DNA of 64,000 bases. It comes from Pedobacter frigiditerrae (GTDB lineage Bacteria > Bacteroidota > Bacteroidia > Sphingobacteriales > Sphingobacteriaceae). A program made the translations under genes and the position numbers. Positions 1 through 8,653 of this stretch are shown here, one piece after another (positions within the stretch are counted from its first letter, which is position 1; every line of letters begins with the position of its first letter). The notes beneath the pieces are model-generated. The model saw only the letters and a list, made by a program, of their open reading frames with translations, was not told the origin of the DNA and did no database searches. The DNA lies in assembly GCF_004331645.1 (NCBI RefSeq), contig NZ_SJSK01000001.1, positions 744,001 through 808,000 of the forward strand. Reading direction: 5' to 3'.

Positions 1-2101
1 CTTTATTGAGCTGGTCTTGCTTGTTCTTTATCTCATTTAAATTGGCGTTTTTTTCTTTAGATTGTTGACTTAACTCTTTTTGTTGTTTAGCCATTTCTTC
101 TAATCGATCAATTTTATTTTGCAAGTTTTGCTCAAACTCTAGTTGTTTGTAGAGCTCTAAAATACGGTCTAATTCATTTTTTAAGGTTTTATTGTCTAGT
201 TGCATTTTAGCTAACTCTTCCCTTGTCATGTCTTTATTGTTAAGCTCCATTAATTGTTGCAGTTTTTGCAATAATTGTTTGGTCTTTTCATCTAAAACAT
301 TGTTAAACAAATCGTCAATTTGTTTTTGCTTTTCTTTTAGTTCTTCGTTAAGTGTATTGTTTTCTTGTTTTTCTAGGGTGTTTTTCTCGTTCTGTTTTTT
401 GATATCCTTAACAGCTTCTTCCAACTGTTTTTGTTTATCTAATAATTGTTCAACTTGCTTTTTATCTTCAAAGGTTAGCTGTTTTTTATCTAGTAAATCT
501 TGCGCAAGCTTTTTACTGTCTTTTTCAATTTTATTGGCCAATTTAATGGTCGATTCCATTTTTTGTTTCAATGCCTCACTGCCTTCCGCCATTTTTTCGG
601 CAACTTGCTGCTGGGTAGGAACCTGATAAGTTTTTATTTCTGAACGAGAAACTTTTGCGCCGTTTACACCATCGTTATCGGCTACTTCAAAATAGTATTC
701 TAATACTTGTCCGGGTTTTACGGTTATATCATTTAAATTCCACAGGTAGAAAAAGGCATTTTCAATTTGATTGTTTTTAATGGAGATAATTTTACTTTGG
801 CTACCTACATTTTTGCCATCTTCTTTTATATTGAACTTGAATTTTAATGATGAAAAACCATAATCATCTGCAATATTTCCTGAAAAATAAAGCGCCTTTG
901 TGCTAGCGGAATCTGGTGTTTCTGTGACGACAATGCTTGGAAATTGGTCGGCAATTACAGCAATTTGATGAGTTAAAGAATCAGCATTGCTTACAAAAGT
1001 GTTTTTTGGAACGATGCGATAATTGCTGTTTTTTCGTATAGTTGTGCTGAAACTAGCCACATCATCTTCAACGGTTAATTTGTAAGGTTGATTTTGTAAT
1101 ATGAATGCTAACTCATCACTGTTTTCTGTGTGTAATTCCCAAGTAACTTTTGTCCCTTCTGGGATTAACAGATCGCCTACATTACTCAACTCTTCACTTT
1201 TCCTATTCAGATAAGCCGGGAAATTAAGCTTAGCACTCATGTTAAGCAATGATGGTTTTGGTTTTACATCTAACACAAAAGAACTAGAATTAAATCCGCC
1301 ACCAAAAAAGCGTAGTGATTTATTCTTTTGAATGTTTTTAAAAGTATAACTGAAATGGCTGATGTTCTCTTTTTCTAGTTTGTAAGTATTTGCGCCATCT
1401 TCGATATAAACTTCTTGAGGAAATTCATTACCTGTTAATTCTACTTTCACGGTAAAATCATCTCCCTGTGTAACCCTTAAATTTTTGTTTAAAACATTAA
1501 AATCAAAAGGAGCTTTCGGTAAAATTTCTTCGTTGTAACGGATGAAGCTATTTGTGCCTTCTTTTAAAATGGCAGGGGCAATAATTCCAATGAACAAGAT
1601 TATCGCCAATGGCACCAAAATATATTTAATATGCTTTTTATTATCGTTAAGGTTAATGGCGCTTGCAAAAGGAATTGGCTTTAGATCGCCAATCTTTTGG
1701 TCTATACCCGCCAAAATTAGCTGACTGTTTTGGGGAGAATCATCAGCCAATGCTTTAAGCTGCAAGGTGTTTAACAATCTATCCTTAACATTAAAAAAGT
1801 GATTCCCAATTAAACTTGCTGCTTGTTCTATACTTAATGTTTTGCTTAGTTTAAAATAGGCCAAAGCGGGTTTAACAATCCAAAACCCAATAGCTGTTAA
1901 AGAAATCAGTAAAAAAGAAAAGAATAAAGTGGTTTTTGTCGCTGTTCCGGGATGGGTATAATAAACCAAAACGAAGAGACAAAGATATAGGCCTAAAATA
2001 CTTGCTGCGGCATAAATGCTTCCACGTAAAAGTTTATTGAGGTAAAACTTTCGAGTAAATTCATTAATCTTAGCTATAAGAAGGTCGTAATTACTGCCCA
2101 T
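1..2101 (-). CDS. DUF4175 family membrane protein, partial (N-terminal ~700 residues)
   Basis: This reading frame is open on the minus strand from the ATG at 2101 to the window edge with no stop, so the C-terminus is missing. I translated it by hand. It begins MGSNYDLLIAKINEF, has two hydrophobic segments near residues 25-75 and a third near 155-175, then a large periplasmic part with beta-rich Ig-like stretches. From about residue 490 it is Lys/Glu/Gln-rich and strongly coiled-coil in character (for example KQKQIDDLFNNVLDEKTKQL). This is the layout of Bacteroidetes DUF4175 proteins, which are large inner-membrane proteins of unknown function often found near BatA/MoxR-type gene clusters. The plus-strand Cys/Ser/Phe-rich frame at 192-626 is its antisense shadow. 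The family call rests on architecture rather than on a search. Confidence 0.8.
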   Translation of the reverse strand, partial: MGSNYDLLIAKINEFTRKFYLNKLLRGSIYAAASILGLYLCLFVLVYYTHPGTATKTTLFFSFLLISLTAIGFWIVKPALAYFKLSKTLSIEQAASLIGNHFFNVKDRLLNTLQLKALADDSPQNSQLILAGIDQKIGDLKPIPFASAINLNDNKKHIKYILVPLAIILFIGIIAPAILKEGTNSFIRYNEEILPKAPFDFNVLNKNLRVTQGDDFTVKVELTGNEFPQEVYIEDGANTYKLEKENISHFSYTFKNIQKNKSLRFFGGGFNSSSFVLDVKPKPSLLNMSAKLNFPAYLNRKSEELSNVGDLLIPEGTKVTWELHTENSDELAFILQNQPYKLTVEDDVASFSTTIRKNSNYRIVPKNTFVSNADSLTHQIAVIADQFPSIVVTETPDSASTKALYFSGNIADDYGFSSLKFKFNIKEDGKNVGSQSKIISIKNNQIENAFFYLWNLNDITVKPGQVLEYYFEVADNDGVNGAKVSRSEIKTYQVPTQQQVAEKMAEGSEALKQKMESTIKLANKIEKDSKKLAQDLLDKKQLTFEDKKQVEQLLDKQKQLEEAVKDIKKQNEKNTLEKQENNTLNEELKEKQKQIDDLFNNVLDEKTKQLLQKLQQLMELNNKDMTREELAKMQLDNKTLKNELDRILELYKQLEFEQNLQNKIDRLEEMAKQQKELSQQSKEKNANLNEIKNKQDQLNK

Positions 2102-2253
2102 AAGTTTTTAACGAATATAAAGGTAAAAATCATGTGTCATAAATACCGATAAACAGGTTGAGGGATGATTTTTATATAATCAGGCATAAGTTAACAAAAA
2201 ATCAATATAAACTTTGTTTCAAAACCTTAATTTTAACATTTCAAAACCCAAAT

Positions 2254-3771
2254 ATGAAAAGATTATTGATTTCGACAATGTTCATCGGTATGATAGTTAC
2301 AAATACGATGGCTCAAAAAACCATAACCACTTGGAATAAAAATCAAGTTGTTGCTCATCGTGGCGCATGGAAAAAGCTTGGATTACCAGAAAACTCTATC
2401 GCATCCTTGCAACAAGCGGTAAAATTAGGCTGTCATGGGTCTGAGTTTGATGTTCATTTATCTAAAGATAGCGTAATGGTGGTAAACCATGATCCAAATT
2501 TCTTGGGCATTAACATTGGTAAATCTACTTACAAGGAGTTGTTAGCTAAAAAACTTTCGAACGGAGAGTCTATACCAACTTTAGAATCTTATCTAAAAGC
2601 GGGAATGAAACAGAAAAAAACAAAACTTATTTTAGAATTAAAGCCTCAAAATTTAGGAAGGGAAAGAGATTCGCTTTTAACCGCAATGGCTTTAAAAATG
2701 GTAAGGAAAATGAAAGCGGAAGCTTGGGTTGAGTACATCAGTTTTGGATATGATATCTGTACGCAAATTATAGGAGCTATGCCAGGGGCGAAGGTCCAAT
2801 ACCTAAAAGGAGATGCCACTCCTGAAAAAATGAATGCAGACCACTTTTCTGGTGTAGATTACCATTTTTCGGTGTATCAAAAAAATGTGGATTATATTCC
2901 TAAATTTAAGAAATTCGGGATTACGTTGAATGGATGGACTGCAAATTTACCTCAAGAAATAGAATATTTGTTGGCTAACAACTTTGATTACATTACCACA
3001 AACGAGCCAGAATTAACTTTTGAATTGATTAAAAAATCTCCGGTGGCTAAAGGCTGGAAATTAAAATGGGCCGATGAGTTTAATGGTAAAGGATTGCCTG
3101 ACCCAAATAATTGGACTTATGATGTAGGAGGCTCTGGTTGGGGAAATGAAGAAAAACAATTTTATACCAATGCAGATACTTTAAATGCAAAAGTAGACAA
3201 AGGAGTTTTAAGCATTATTGCTCGCAAAGCGGATAAAGAGAATATGAAATTTACTTCTGCCAGGGTAACGACCAGAAAGAAATTTGATTGGAAATACGGT
3301 CGATTAGAAGTAAGGGCAATGCTGCCAAAAGGAAAAGGTCTTTGGCCTGCCATTTGGATGTTGCCTGGAGATTGGAAATATGGAAATTGGCCTAGCAGTG
3401 GCGAAATTGATGTAATGGAGCATGTTGGTTACGAGCCAGACACAGTTTATACAACTGTTCACACTAAATCTTTTAACCATAAAATAAACACGCAAGTGGG
3501 TAAAGGGTTAAAAGTTATAAATCCTTATACAGAATATCATCTTTATGCAATAGAATGGTTTGCAGACCATATAGATTTCTTTATTGATGACCAAAAAGCA
3601 TTAACCTTTAAAAATAGTGGTAAAGGAAGTGAGCAATGGCCATTTGACCAATCGTTTCATTTATTAATGAACGTTGCAGTTGGTGGTGGTTGGGGAGGCA
3701 AAAAAGGAATTGATGAATCTGTTTTTCCTGCCGAGATGAAGGTAGACTATGTAAGGGTTTATCAGAAATAA
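2254..3771 (+). CDS. Secreted GDPD-GH16 fusion (glycerophosphodiesterase + family 16 glycosidase)
   Basis: The 505-residue protein starts at the ATG that opens a signal peptide (MKRLLISTMFIGMIV, ending near TMAQK). The longer frame from 2158 has no leader and a charged extension. Residues about 30-270 form a glycerophosphodiester phosphodiesterase domain: HRG at 35-37, ExD at 64-66 and the NHD at 78-80. Residues about 275-505 form a GH16 domain of the laminarinase type with the EIDVME catalytic motif at 384-389 (E384 nucleophile, E389 acid/base). GDPD enzymes hydrolyse glycerophosphodiesters, and GH16 enzymes cleave beta-1,3/1,4-glucans, agar or carrageenan. Having both in one exported chain is unusual. 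Possible substrates are glycerophosphate-decorated glycans, which is inference. The gene is monocistronic and ends at a shared terminator. Confidence 0.88.
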   Translation: MKRLLISTMFIGMIVTNTMAQKTITTWNKNQVVAHRGAWKKLGLPENSIASLQQAVKLGCHGSEFDVHLSKDSVMVVNHDPNFLGINIGKSTYKELLAKKLSNGESIPTLESYLKAGMKQKKTKLILELKPQNLGRERDSLLTAMALKMVRKMKAEAWVEYISFGYDICTQIIGAMPGAKVQYLKGDATPEKMNADHFSGVDYHFSVYQKNVDYIPKFKKFGITLNGWTANLPQEIEYLLANNFDYITTNEPELTFELIKKSPVAKGWKLKWADEFNGKGLPDPNNWTYDVGGSGWGNEEKQFYTNADTLNAKVDKGVLSIIARKADKENMKFTSARVTTRKKFDWKYGRLEVRAMLPKGKGLWPAIWMLPGDWKYGNWPSSGEIDVMEHVGYEPDTVYTTVHTKSFNHKINTQVGKGLKVINPYTEYHLYAIEWFADHIDFFIDDQKALTFKNSGKGSEQWPFDQSFHLLMNVAVGGGWGGKKGIDESVFPAEMKVDYVRVYQK

Positions 3772-3797
3772 AATTGATAACCAAAAACCTTAAAACC

Positions 3798-3831
3798 AAA
3801 AAAGCCTCCCGATATTCGGGAGGCTTTTTGG
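3798..3831. terminator. Bidirectional terminator between GDPD-GH16 and cold-shock gene
   Basis: A perfect inverted repeat, AAAGCCTCCCGA - TAT - TCGGGAGGCTTT, is flanked by A-runs on the left and T-runs on the right. It can therefore act on both strands. It sits between two convergent genes. Confidence 0.85.
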
Positions 3832-3847
3832 TAAAATATGATAATAA

Positions 3848-4039
3848 TTAGATTACTTTCACATTAACGGCGTTTAAACCTTTTTTACCGCTTTCAACAT
3901 CATATTCAACTTTATCGTTTTCACGAATTTCGTCGATAAGACCTGTTGAATGTACAAAAATTTCGCTATCGCCGTTTGCAGGGATAATAAATCCGAAACC
4001 TTTAGTTACATTAAAAAATTTTACTGTTCCTTCTTGCAT
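3848..4039 (-). CDS. Cold-shock domain protein (CspA family)
   Basis: A 63-residue single-domain cold-shock protein that binds single-stranded nucleic acid and melts RNA structure. It starts MQEGTVKFFN and carries RNP1 (KGFGFI, about residues 13-18) and RNP2 (IFVHS, about 27-31), with the usual acidic loop and hydrophobic end NAVNVKVI. A longer frame from 4075 is rejected because its first codons form the promoter -7 element (TACCTTGC, 4072 to 4065 on the minus strand). Length and motifs are normal for the family. Confidence 0.95.
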   Translation of the reverse strand: MQEGTVKFFNVTKGFGFIIPANGDSEIFVHSTGLIDEIRENDKVEYDVESGKKGLNAVNVKVI

Positions 4040-4064
4040 TGTATTGTATTTAATAATTAAGTGT

Positions 4065-4098
4065 GCAAGGTACATAATTAATTATTAATAAATGCAAA
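4065..4098 (-). promoter_or_regulatory. Promoter of the cold-shock gene
   Basis: Reading the minus strand, TTTG (4098-4095) is followed after 22 bases by TACCTTGC (4072-4065), close to the Bacteroidetes consensus TTTG / TAnnTTTG. It predicts a transcript starting near 4059 with a leader of about 20 bases before the ATG at 4039. Confidence 0.6.
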
Positions 4099-4135
4099 TC
4101 CCTCATTTTTTGGCAAATAACTATGAAACAGGCTT

Positions 4136-5089
4136 TTATTTCGCAAGTCTGCCCACTAGATTTACGGTAATTTCGCTTGAATGTGGGATACCTAAGGTAG
4201 TCCCAGGAGTTATTTTTAACAGGTTTTTTAAATAAACATCTGTAATGCCTTGATACAATCTTTTTCTAGCCGCCATATCCTCCTCCATAACGCCATCAAC
4301 CCTGTTTACATACATTTTTCCATTAGCAGCAACAACCAAAGAAAAGCGATAGGCAAAGGCTTTATAAGATTTTTTAATTTCAATTCTATACTCGGGATAA
4401 ATATAATCATAAGCCTGAGTTCGATGTGTTGTAGCATCTTGTGTGCTAAATTTTTCTACTGTAATAAAATCTCCTTTAGGCGTAAATACAACAGGTTCTC
4501 TTGCCGCAAAGGCTATCTTGGCATTTGATGGGTCTTTGTTTGTCTTGTTTGAAAGATCTTTAATAAATAAGGTATCTGCTTTTGTTGGTCTTTGTAACTC
4601 ACCTACAGTAGTATGAAGGACTTTTTCTATGTAATTTTGGGTATAGTAAGTACAATAAACATCAGAGCGAACATCATCATCTCCTGCTATAACTCTACCA
4701 TCAACCTGTAGCCGTTGTAATATCAGGCTATCTTTAGTGATGGTTTTTACCCTAAAATATTCTCTTGCAAAATTATAAACTTGTCCGTGGTCAAACTGAA
4801 GGAAAAAGGCTTCCATCCCTTGTTTTTCTGGACTATAGGCAAGCATGGTATCTGGAGACTTAAATTGGATTATCCATGTAGGTTCTTGTTGAAAACCATC
4901 TTTGTTAAAAGACAATCCGTTTTTAAACCTACGTTTAACTTCATAAAAGCGGATGCCATTTACATCTCTAAAAGTTAAATCACTCTCAGATTTTTCCTCT
5001 CCATTTGATTTTTCAGATTTAGAGTTACAGGCACAACAAAAAAGCAAACTTATAATTAGAACAGAAAAAGATAGGTGATTAAATTTCAT
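4136..5089 (-). CDS. Putative exported lipoprotein of unknown function
   Basis: The 317-residue protein has a hydrophobic leader ending LLFCCACNS, which is a plausible but weak lipobox. The mature part is mixed alpha/beta with no recognised domain. It begins with an E/K/S-rich linker, and the C-terminal 90 residues (about YPEYRIEIKKSYKAF to NLVGRLAK) look like a compact alpha/beta unit reminiscent of TonB C-terminal folds, which is a weak resemblance only. I chose the ATG at 5089 over 5101 because MKFNHLS gives a cleaner signal sequence. A TATATTTG element about 30 bases upstream could be its promoter. Function unknown. Confidence 0.6.
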   Translation of the reverse strand: MKFNHLSFSVLIISLLFCCACNSKSEKSNGEEKSESDLTFRDVNGIRFYEVKRRFKNGLSFNKDGFQQEPTWIIQFKSPDTMLAYSPEKQGMEAFFLQFDHGQVYNFAREYFRVKTITKDSLILQRLQVDGRVIAGDDDVRSDVYCTYYTQNYIEKVLHTTVGELQRPTKADTLFIKDLSNKTNKDPSNAKIAFAAREPVVFTPKGDFITVEKFSTQDATTHRTQAYDYIYPEYRIEIKKSYKAFAYRFSLVVAANGKMYVNRVDGVMEEDMAARKRLYQGITDVYLKNLLKITPGTTLGIPHSSEITVNLVGRLAK

Positions 5090-5125
5090 TTTAAACGACA
5101 CTCACAAATAACAGCGGCAAATATA

Positions 5126-5989
5126 TTATTGTTTCTTTTTTAAAAGGATAACATTTGCAACTTTTCTTTCTCCTTCATGGTCCCATTTTTTATTATCGGA
5201 AGGAAAATTAACCACTCCGTTTTCAGCATATGAAGAAACCCATAAGGTTGTAGAACCACCACCGTCTAAATTAATAGAACTTGTACAACCCAACCAACGC
5301 ATTAAGCTAGTTAATTCATAAAGGCTCATCCCCGCAGCGTTTTCTTGCCTTCCGTCTACAGTAAGCAAGATTATGTTTCCACCTGGTTTAATTCCAACGG
5401 CAGTTCTGGGGTGGCGGGCTTTGGTAAAGGATGTGGTATCTAATTGTTCGTTTTGTAAATTAAAGGTTAATAAAGGGCCGCTAAGCATTACATCTTTTTC
5501 TGTTAAGGAGTTTTCCCAGTTTGGAGAATTATCCCACTTTTTTAAACTTAATTTACCTTGGTCTATAACTATTGCAGCTTTCTGATGCCTTGCCCTATTT
5601 CCATTTTTATCTAATACATTTTGTTTAATTATCACACCGTCCATTTTAATAAAATCGACAGAACCGCCATTTGCAACGTCGAAAAATGTACCGTTAATGG
5701 CTGCAAAGGCATGAAGCTCTTTTCCAAATGTTGAAGTTGTTTTCTTCTCCTTTATTTCGTTACCAAATGCAAAAACCGGAGCATTGCCCTTCCTTTTGAT
5801 TTCTATATAGGAGATATATTGATTTGCAGCGAATAGATTTTTTTGGTTAAAATGATGTGTAATTAATTTGGTTTTGGGTGCAATTTTTTGCTTTTGCCAT
5901 TTTGCTTTAACCAATGTTATGGAGTCCGTATTTTGCGCAAATGTAGTTTGACTAATTAACAACAATAGGATAAAGAATGCTGATTTCAT
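5126..5989 (-). CDS. Phosphodiester glycosidase (NAGPA-domain) family exported protein
   Basis: The 287-residue protein has a signal peptide (MKSAFFILLLLISQTTFAQN). The body matches the NAGPA / DUF2233 phosphodiester glycosidase fold: AAINGTFFD near residues 93-101, SGPLLTFN near 170, RHPRTAVGIK near 192, TVDGR near 210 and the C-terminal NLDGGGSTTLW near 241. In the family these Asn/Gly-rich motifs surround a Ca-dependent active site that removes sugar-1-phosphodiester caps, as in human uncovering enzyme and bacterial cell-envelope proteins. It lies between the aspartyl protease (26 bases upstream) and the lipoprotein on the same strand, so the three may be cotranscribed. The substrate here is unknown. 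Confidence 0.85.
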   Translation of the reverse strand: MKSAFFILLLLISQTTFAQNTDSITLVKAKWQKQKIAPKTKLITHHFNQKNLFAANQYISYIEIKRKGNAPVFAFGNEIKEKKTTSTFGKELHAFAAINGTFFDVANGGSVDFIKMDGVIIKQNVLDKNGNRARHQKAAIVIDQGKLSLKKWDNSPNWENSLTEKDVMLSGPLLTFNLQNEQLDTTSFTKARHPRTAVGIKPGGNIILLTVDGRQENAAGMSLYELTSLMRWLGCTSSINLDGGGSTTLWVSSYAENGVVNFPSDNKKWDHEGERKVANVILLKKKQ

Positions 5990-6014
5990 GTTTACTAATA
6001 ATATACTTAGAAAA

Positions 6015-7268
6015 TTAAATTCTCCTTTTTAGCTTGAGAAGTTTGATAATGTTTTTATCATTTCTAATAATTTCAACAACTATAGTTTTACCATTATCAG
6101 ATTTAAACAACTTTGTAATTTCTTCTAAAGAGTATAATTCGGCAAGTTTAAAGTCTATCCCAACAATTTCATCCTGTTCTAGAAAGCCATGTTTTTCTGC
6201 TGAAGAGCCCGGTTCTATTCTTCCTATAAAGTATCTTTTATTATTATCGGGATCGGTATAAACCTCCATACCAGACATATCGTGGTCAAAAGGTAAATTA
6301 TAGCCCTGATTTGGCTTAAAGTAAATTGCATTATTTGGATAATCATAAGTCATGTCAAATCGCCTTAAGAATTCAGCACCAAGATTTCCATCTTGAGAAT
6401 TATAACCAATTTGCGCGGCAACAGACTCAAATGCAGGGAAGCCGGTTATTATATTTTTAAATTTATAATTGCCCAGCTTTAAAAGAGGAATTCTTCCAAC
6501 GCGACCATCAATCAGTCCGCTCAAACCTACCCCTAAATTTGCAGCAACGCTAGAATCAGGTAGAGGAAATGGTGCTCCATTTAATGCTTCCATTGATAAA
6601 GCGTGCCCCGCACCACAATCAACAATTAATTTTACTTTAACATTGTTTAATTGAGGTGTTTGTAAATCGACAGTTATGTATGGTTTTTTATTTTCTATCT
6701 CAATTGGGAACTTTGCCCCTCTTTTCTTGATTTTTACATCTGGTAAAATAAAACTAACTCGCTGATTTGTATAATTTACCTTCACTACAAAGCTGTTAAA
6801 GAAATAAAAGCCGATGATGCCATAAATCTTTTTACCAAGATAACTAGATAAATTAAAAATATCTTTTTTTAAGATGGCAGTTGGTATGTTGTTAATGCTC
6901 GCTTCTTTTATTTGAGCATTTAGTTCTCCAGTTACAAAAGCATCAATCTCTTCACCTTGGCCAAGCCCTCGTATTTTTGTAGAACGTAAATTTTTAAGAC
7001 CGAGAGTGTCTATTAATGTTGGCTCAGTAATGATTAAAGGACCAGCTCCTGTATCTAAAATGAAGTTATAAGGCCCCTTATTGTTAATGTAAATAGGTAT
7101 TACGATTAAATTCTTTATAAATTCAAAATTTATGAAGGATCTTTTTTGTTTATCAGGAAAAGTAAAGACTTGAGAATAACCCTTTAATGAAAAAATCAAT
7201 TGAAAGGCAATGATTCCAATAAAACTGAATATTAAAGGGATTTTTATTACCCGTTGCCAATATTTCAT
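6015..7268 (-). CDS. Retropepsin-like aspartyl protease with C-terminal PDZ domain
   Basis: The 417-residue protein has a long N-terminal hydrophobic anchor (about residues 10-30). It contains two retropepsin-type active-site motifs, LDTGAG at 71-76 and VDCGAG at 216-221, each followed by a hydrophobic-Gly strand pattern. This suggests a two-lobed single-chain protease in which the second motif has Cys in place of Thr. Residues about 325-415 form a PDZ domain (GRIEPGSSAEKHGFLEQDEI). This is the arrangement of Bacteroidetes 'aspartyl protease family' proteins facing the periplasm. It is divergent from the PBP4-type gene, with only 53 bases between start codons. Confidence 0.85.
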   Translation of the reverse strand: MKYWQRVIKIPLIFSFIGIIAFQLIFSLKGYSQVFTFPDKQKRSFINFEFIKNLIVIPIYINNKGPYNFILDTGAGPLIITEPTLIDTLGLKNLRSTKIRGLGQGEEIDAFVTGELNAQIKEASINNIPTAILKKDIFNLSSYLGKKIYGIIGFYFFNSFVVKVNYTNQRVSFILPDVKIKKRGAKFPIEIENKKPYITVDLQTPQLNNVKVKLIVDCGAGHALSMEALNGAPFPLPDSSVAANLGVGLSGLIDGRVGRIPLLKLGNYKFKNIITGFPAFESVAAQIGYNSQDGNLGAEFLRRFDMTYDYPNNAIYFKPNQGYNLPFDHDMSGMEVYTDPDNNKRYFIGRIEPGSSAEKHGFLEQDEIVGIDFKLAELYSLEEITKLFKSDNGKTIVVEIIRNDKNIIKLLKLKRRI

Positions 7269-7321
7269 GAAACTAAATTAATAAATTAGGGCGCACATTT
7301 CTATCAATAATAGATATATAA

Positions 7322-8653
7322 ATGGAAAACAATTCCCTAGTTAATAAAAAACACAAGTTATATCTGATTTTTCTTTGTGTGATAATGTTTTCGTCCTGTT
7401 CCACAAATAAGATTATCGCCCATAAAGTAAGCAAAGAATTTAAAAATTCTAAAATAATTGATAAATATCAAGTGGGCTTTGCACTTTATGATATGCAGAA
7501 GAAGGAAATGATTTTTCAGAAAGATGCAGATAAATATTATACACCAGCATCTAATACTAAACTTTATACTTTTTATGCAGGGTTAAAAATGATGCCAGAT
7601 TCAATCCCCTCATTAAGATATATTGAACAAGGCGATTCGCTTATTTTTTGGGGAACAGGAGATCCTTCGTTTTTGCACACGCAGTTAAAGGGCTTAAATG
7701 CATATAGCCTTTTAAAATCAACCAATAAAAAGTTGTTTTTTGCACCCGGAAGATATACTGGCGATTTTTATGGAAACGGTTGGCAATGGGATGATTACAA
7801 CGAGTATTATCAGGCAGAAATTAATGAATTGCCATTGTTTGATAATATGGTTTTGATAAGCGCAAAAAACAAGGGTAAAATGGAAATATTGCCTCAAACT
7901 TTTGCTTCATGTTTTGCATTGGATAGTACAAGTACTCAAACTTTTAAAGTAACCAGAGACTTTAATATCAATAGATTCGTTTATCCAAAAACAGAAATTG
8001 CAGCAAAGTACGGGCAACAAGTACCGTATAAAGTTTCAAGTTCAACAGCAATTAATTTATTGTCAGACACTTTAAACAAATACATCGGCATCATTAACAT
8101 GAAAATGCCATCAGCAGCAAAAACTATTTATAACACTAAAAGCGATTCGGTATTTAAACAAATGATGCTTCCGAGCGATAATTTTATTGCCGAACAGCTT
8201 TTGTTGGTTTATGGGAATAAAATAGGAGATGATTTAAATACCGCTAAAACAATAGCTTACATTAATAATACTTATTTATCGGCCTTGCCAGACAAACCTA
8301 AATGGGTTGATGGTTCTGGCTTGTCTAGAGGAAACTTATTTACACCCAGAGATATGGTTAAGCTTTTGGAGTTAATTTATGGCGAAGTAAATAATCAAGA
8401 AAAACTGTTTAATATGCTGCCTGCTGGCGGGAAAACAGGGACACTAAAAAATGCTTATCCAAAAACAGACAATCCATTTGTATTTGGTAAAACAGGAAGC
8501 CTTTCTAATAACCATAACCAAAGTGGCTATGTGGTTACAAAGTCTGGTAGGGTATTAATATTCTCATTTATGAACAATAATTTTGTTATTCCAACTGCAG
8601 ATGTTAGGAAGGAAATGGTAAGGGTAATGACATACATTCACGATAATTTTTAA
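7322..8653 (+). CDS. dacB: PBP4-type D-alanyl-D-alanine carboxypeptidase/endopeptidase (S13), lipoprotein
   Basis: The 443-residue peptidase S13 protein trims D-Ala or cleaves cross-links in peptidoglycan. Its three active-site boxes are visible: SNTK at 77-80 (catalytic Ser and Lys), SDN at 285-287 and KTG at 371-373. A lipobox, MFSSC (Cys26), suggests a lipid-anchored periplasmic enzyme. The length is close to E. coli DacB (477). The stop codon is followed directly by the start codon of the esterase, so it probably leads an operon running to 13312. The symbol is given by family and not by proven orthology. Confidence 0.88.
   Translation: MENNSLVNKKHKLYLIFLCVIMFSSCSTNKIIAHKVSKEFKNSKIIDKYQVGFALYDMQKKEMIFQKDADKYYTPASNTKLYTFYAGLKMMPDSIPSLRYIEQGDSLIFWGTGDPSFLHTQLKGLNAYSLLKSTNKKLFFAPGRYTGDFYGNGWQWDDYNEYYQAEINELPLFDNMVLISAKNKGKMEILPQTFASCFALDSTSTQTFKVTRDFNINRFVYPKTEIAAKYGQQVPYKVSSSTAINLLSDTLNKYIGIINMKMPSAAKTIYNTKSDSVFKQMMLPSDNFIAEQLLLVYGNKIGDDLNTAKTIAYINNTYLSALPDKPKWVDGSGLSRGNLFTPRDMVKLLELIYGEVNNQEKLFNMLPAGGKTGTLKNAYPKTDNPFVFGKTGSLSNNHNQSGYVVTKSGRVLIFSFMNNNFVIPTADVRKEMVRVMTYIHDNF

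Noticed and set aside
192-626. 144-codon plus-strand frame
   Set aside because: Antisense of the DUF4175 coiled-coil region. Its Cys/Ser/Phe-rich composition is the mirror of Lys/Glu/Gln-rich coding.
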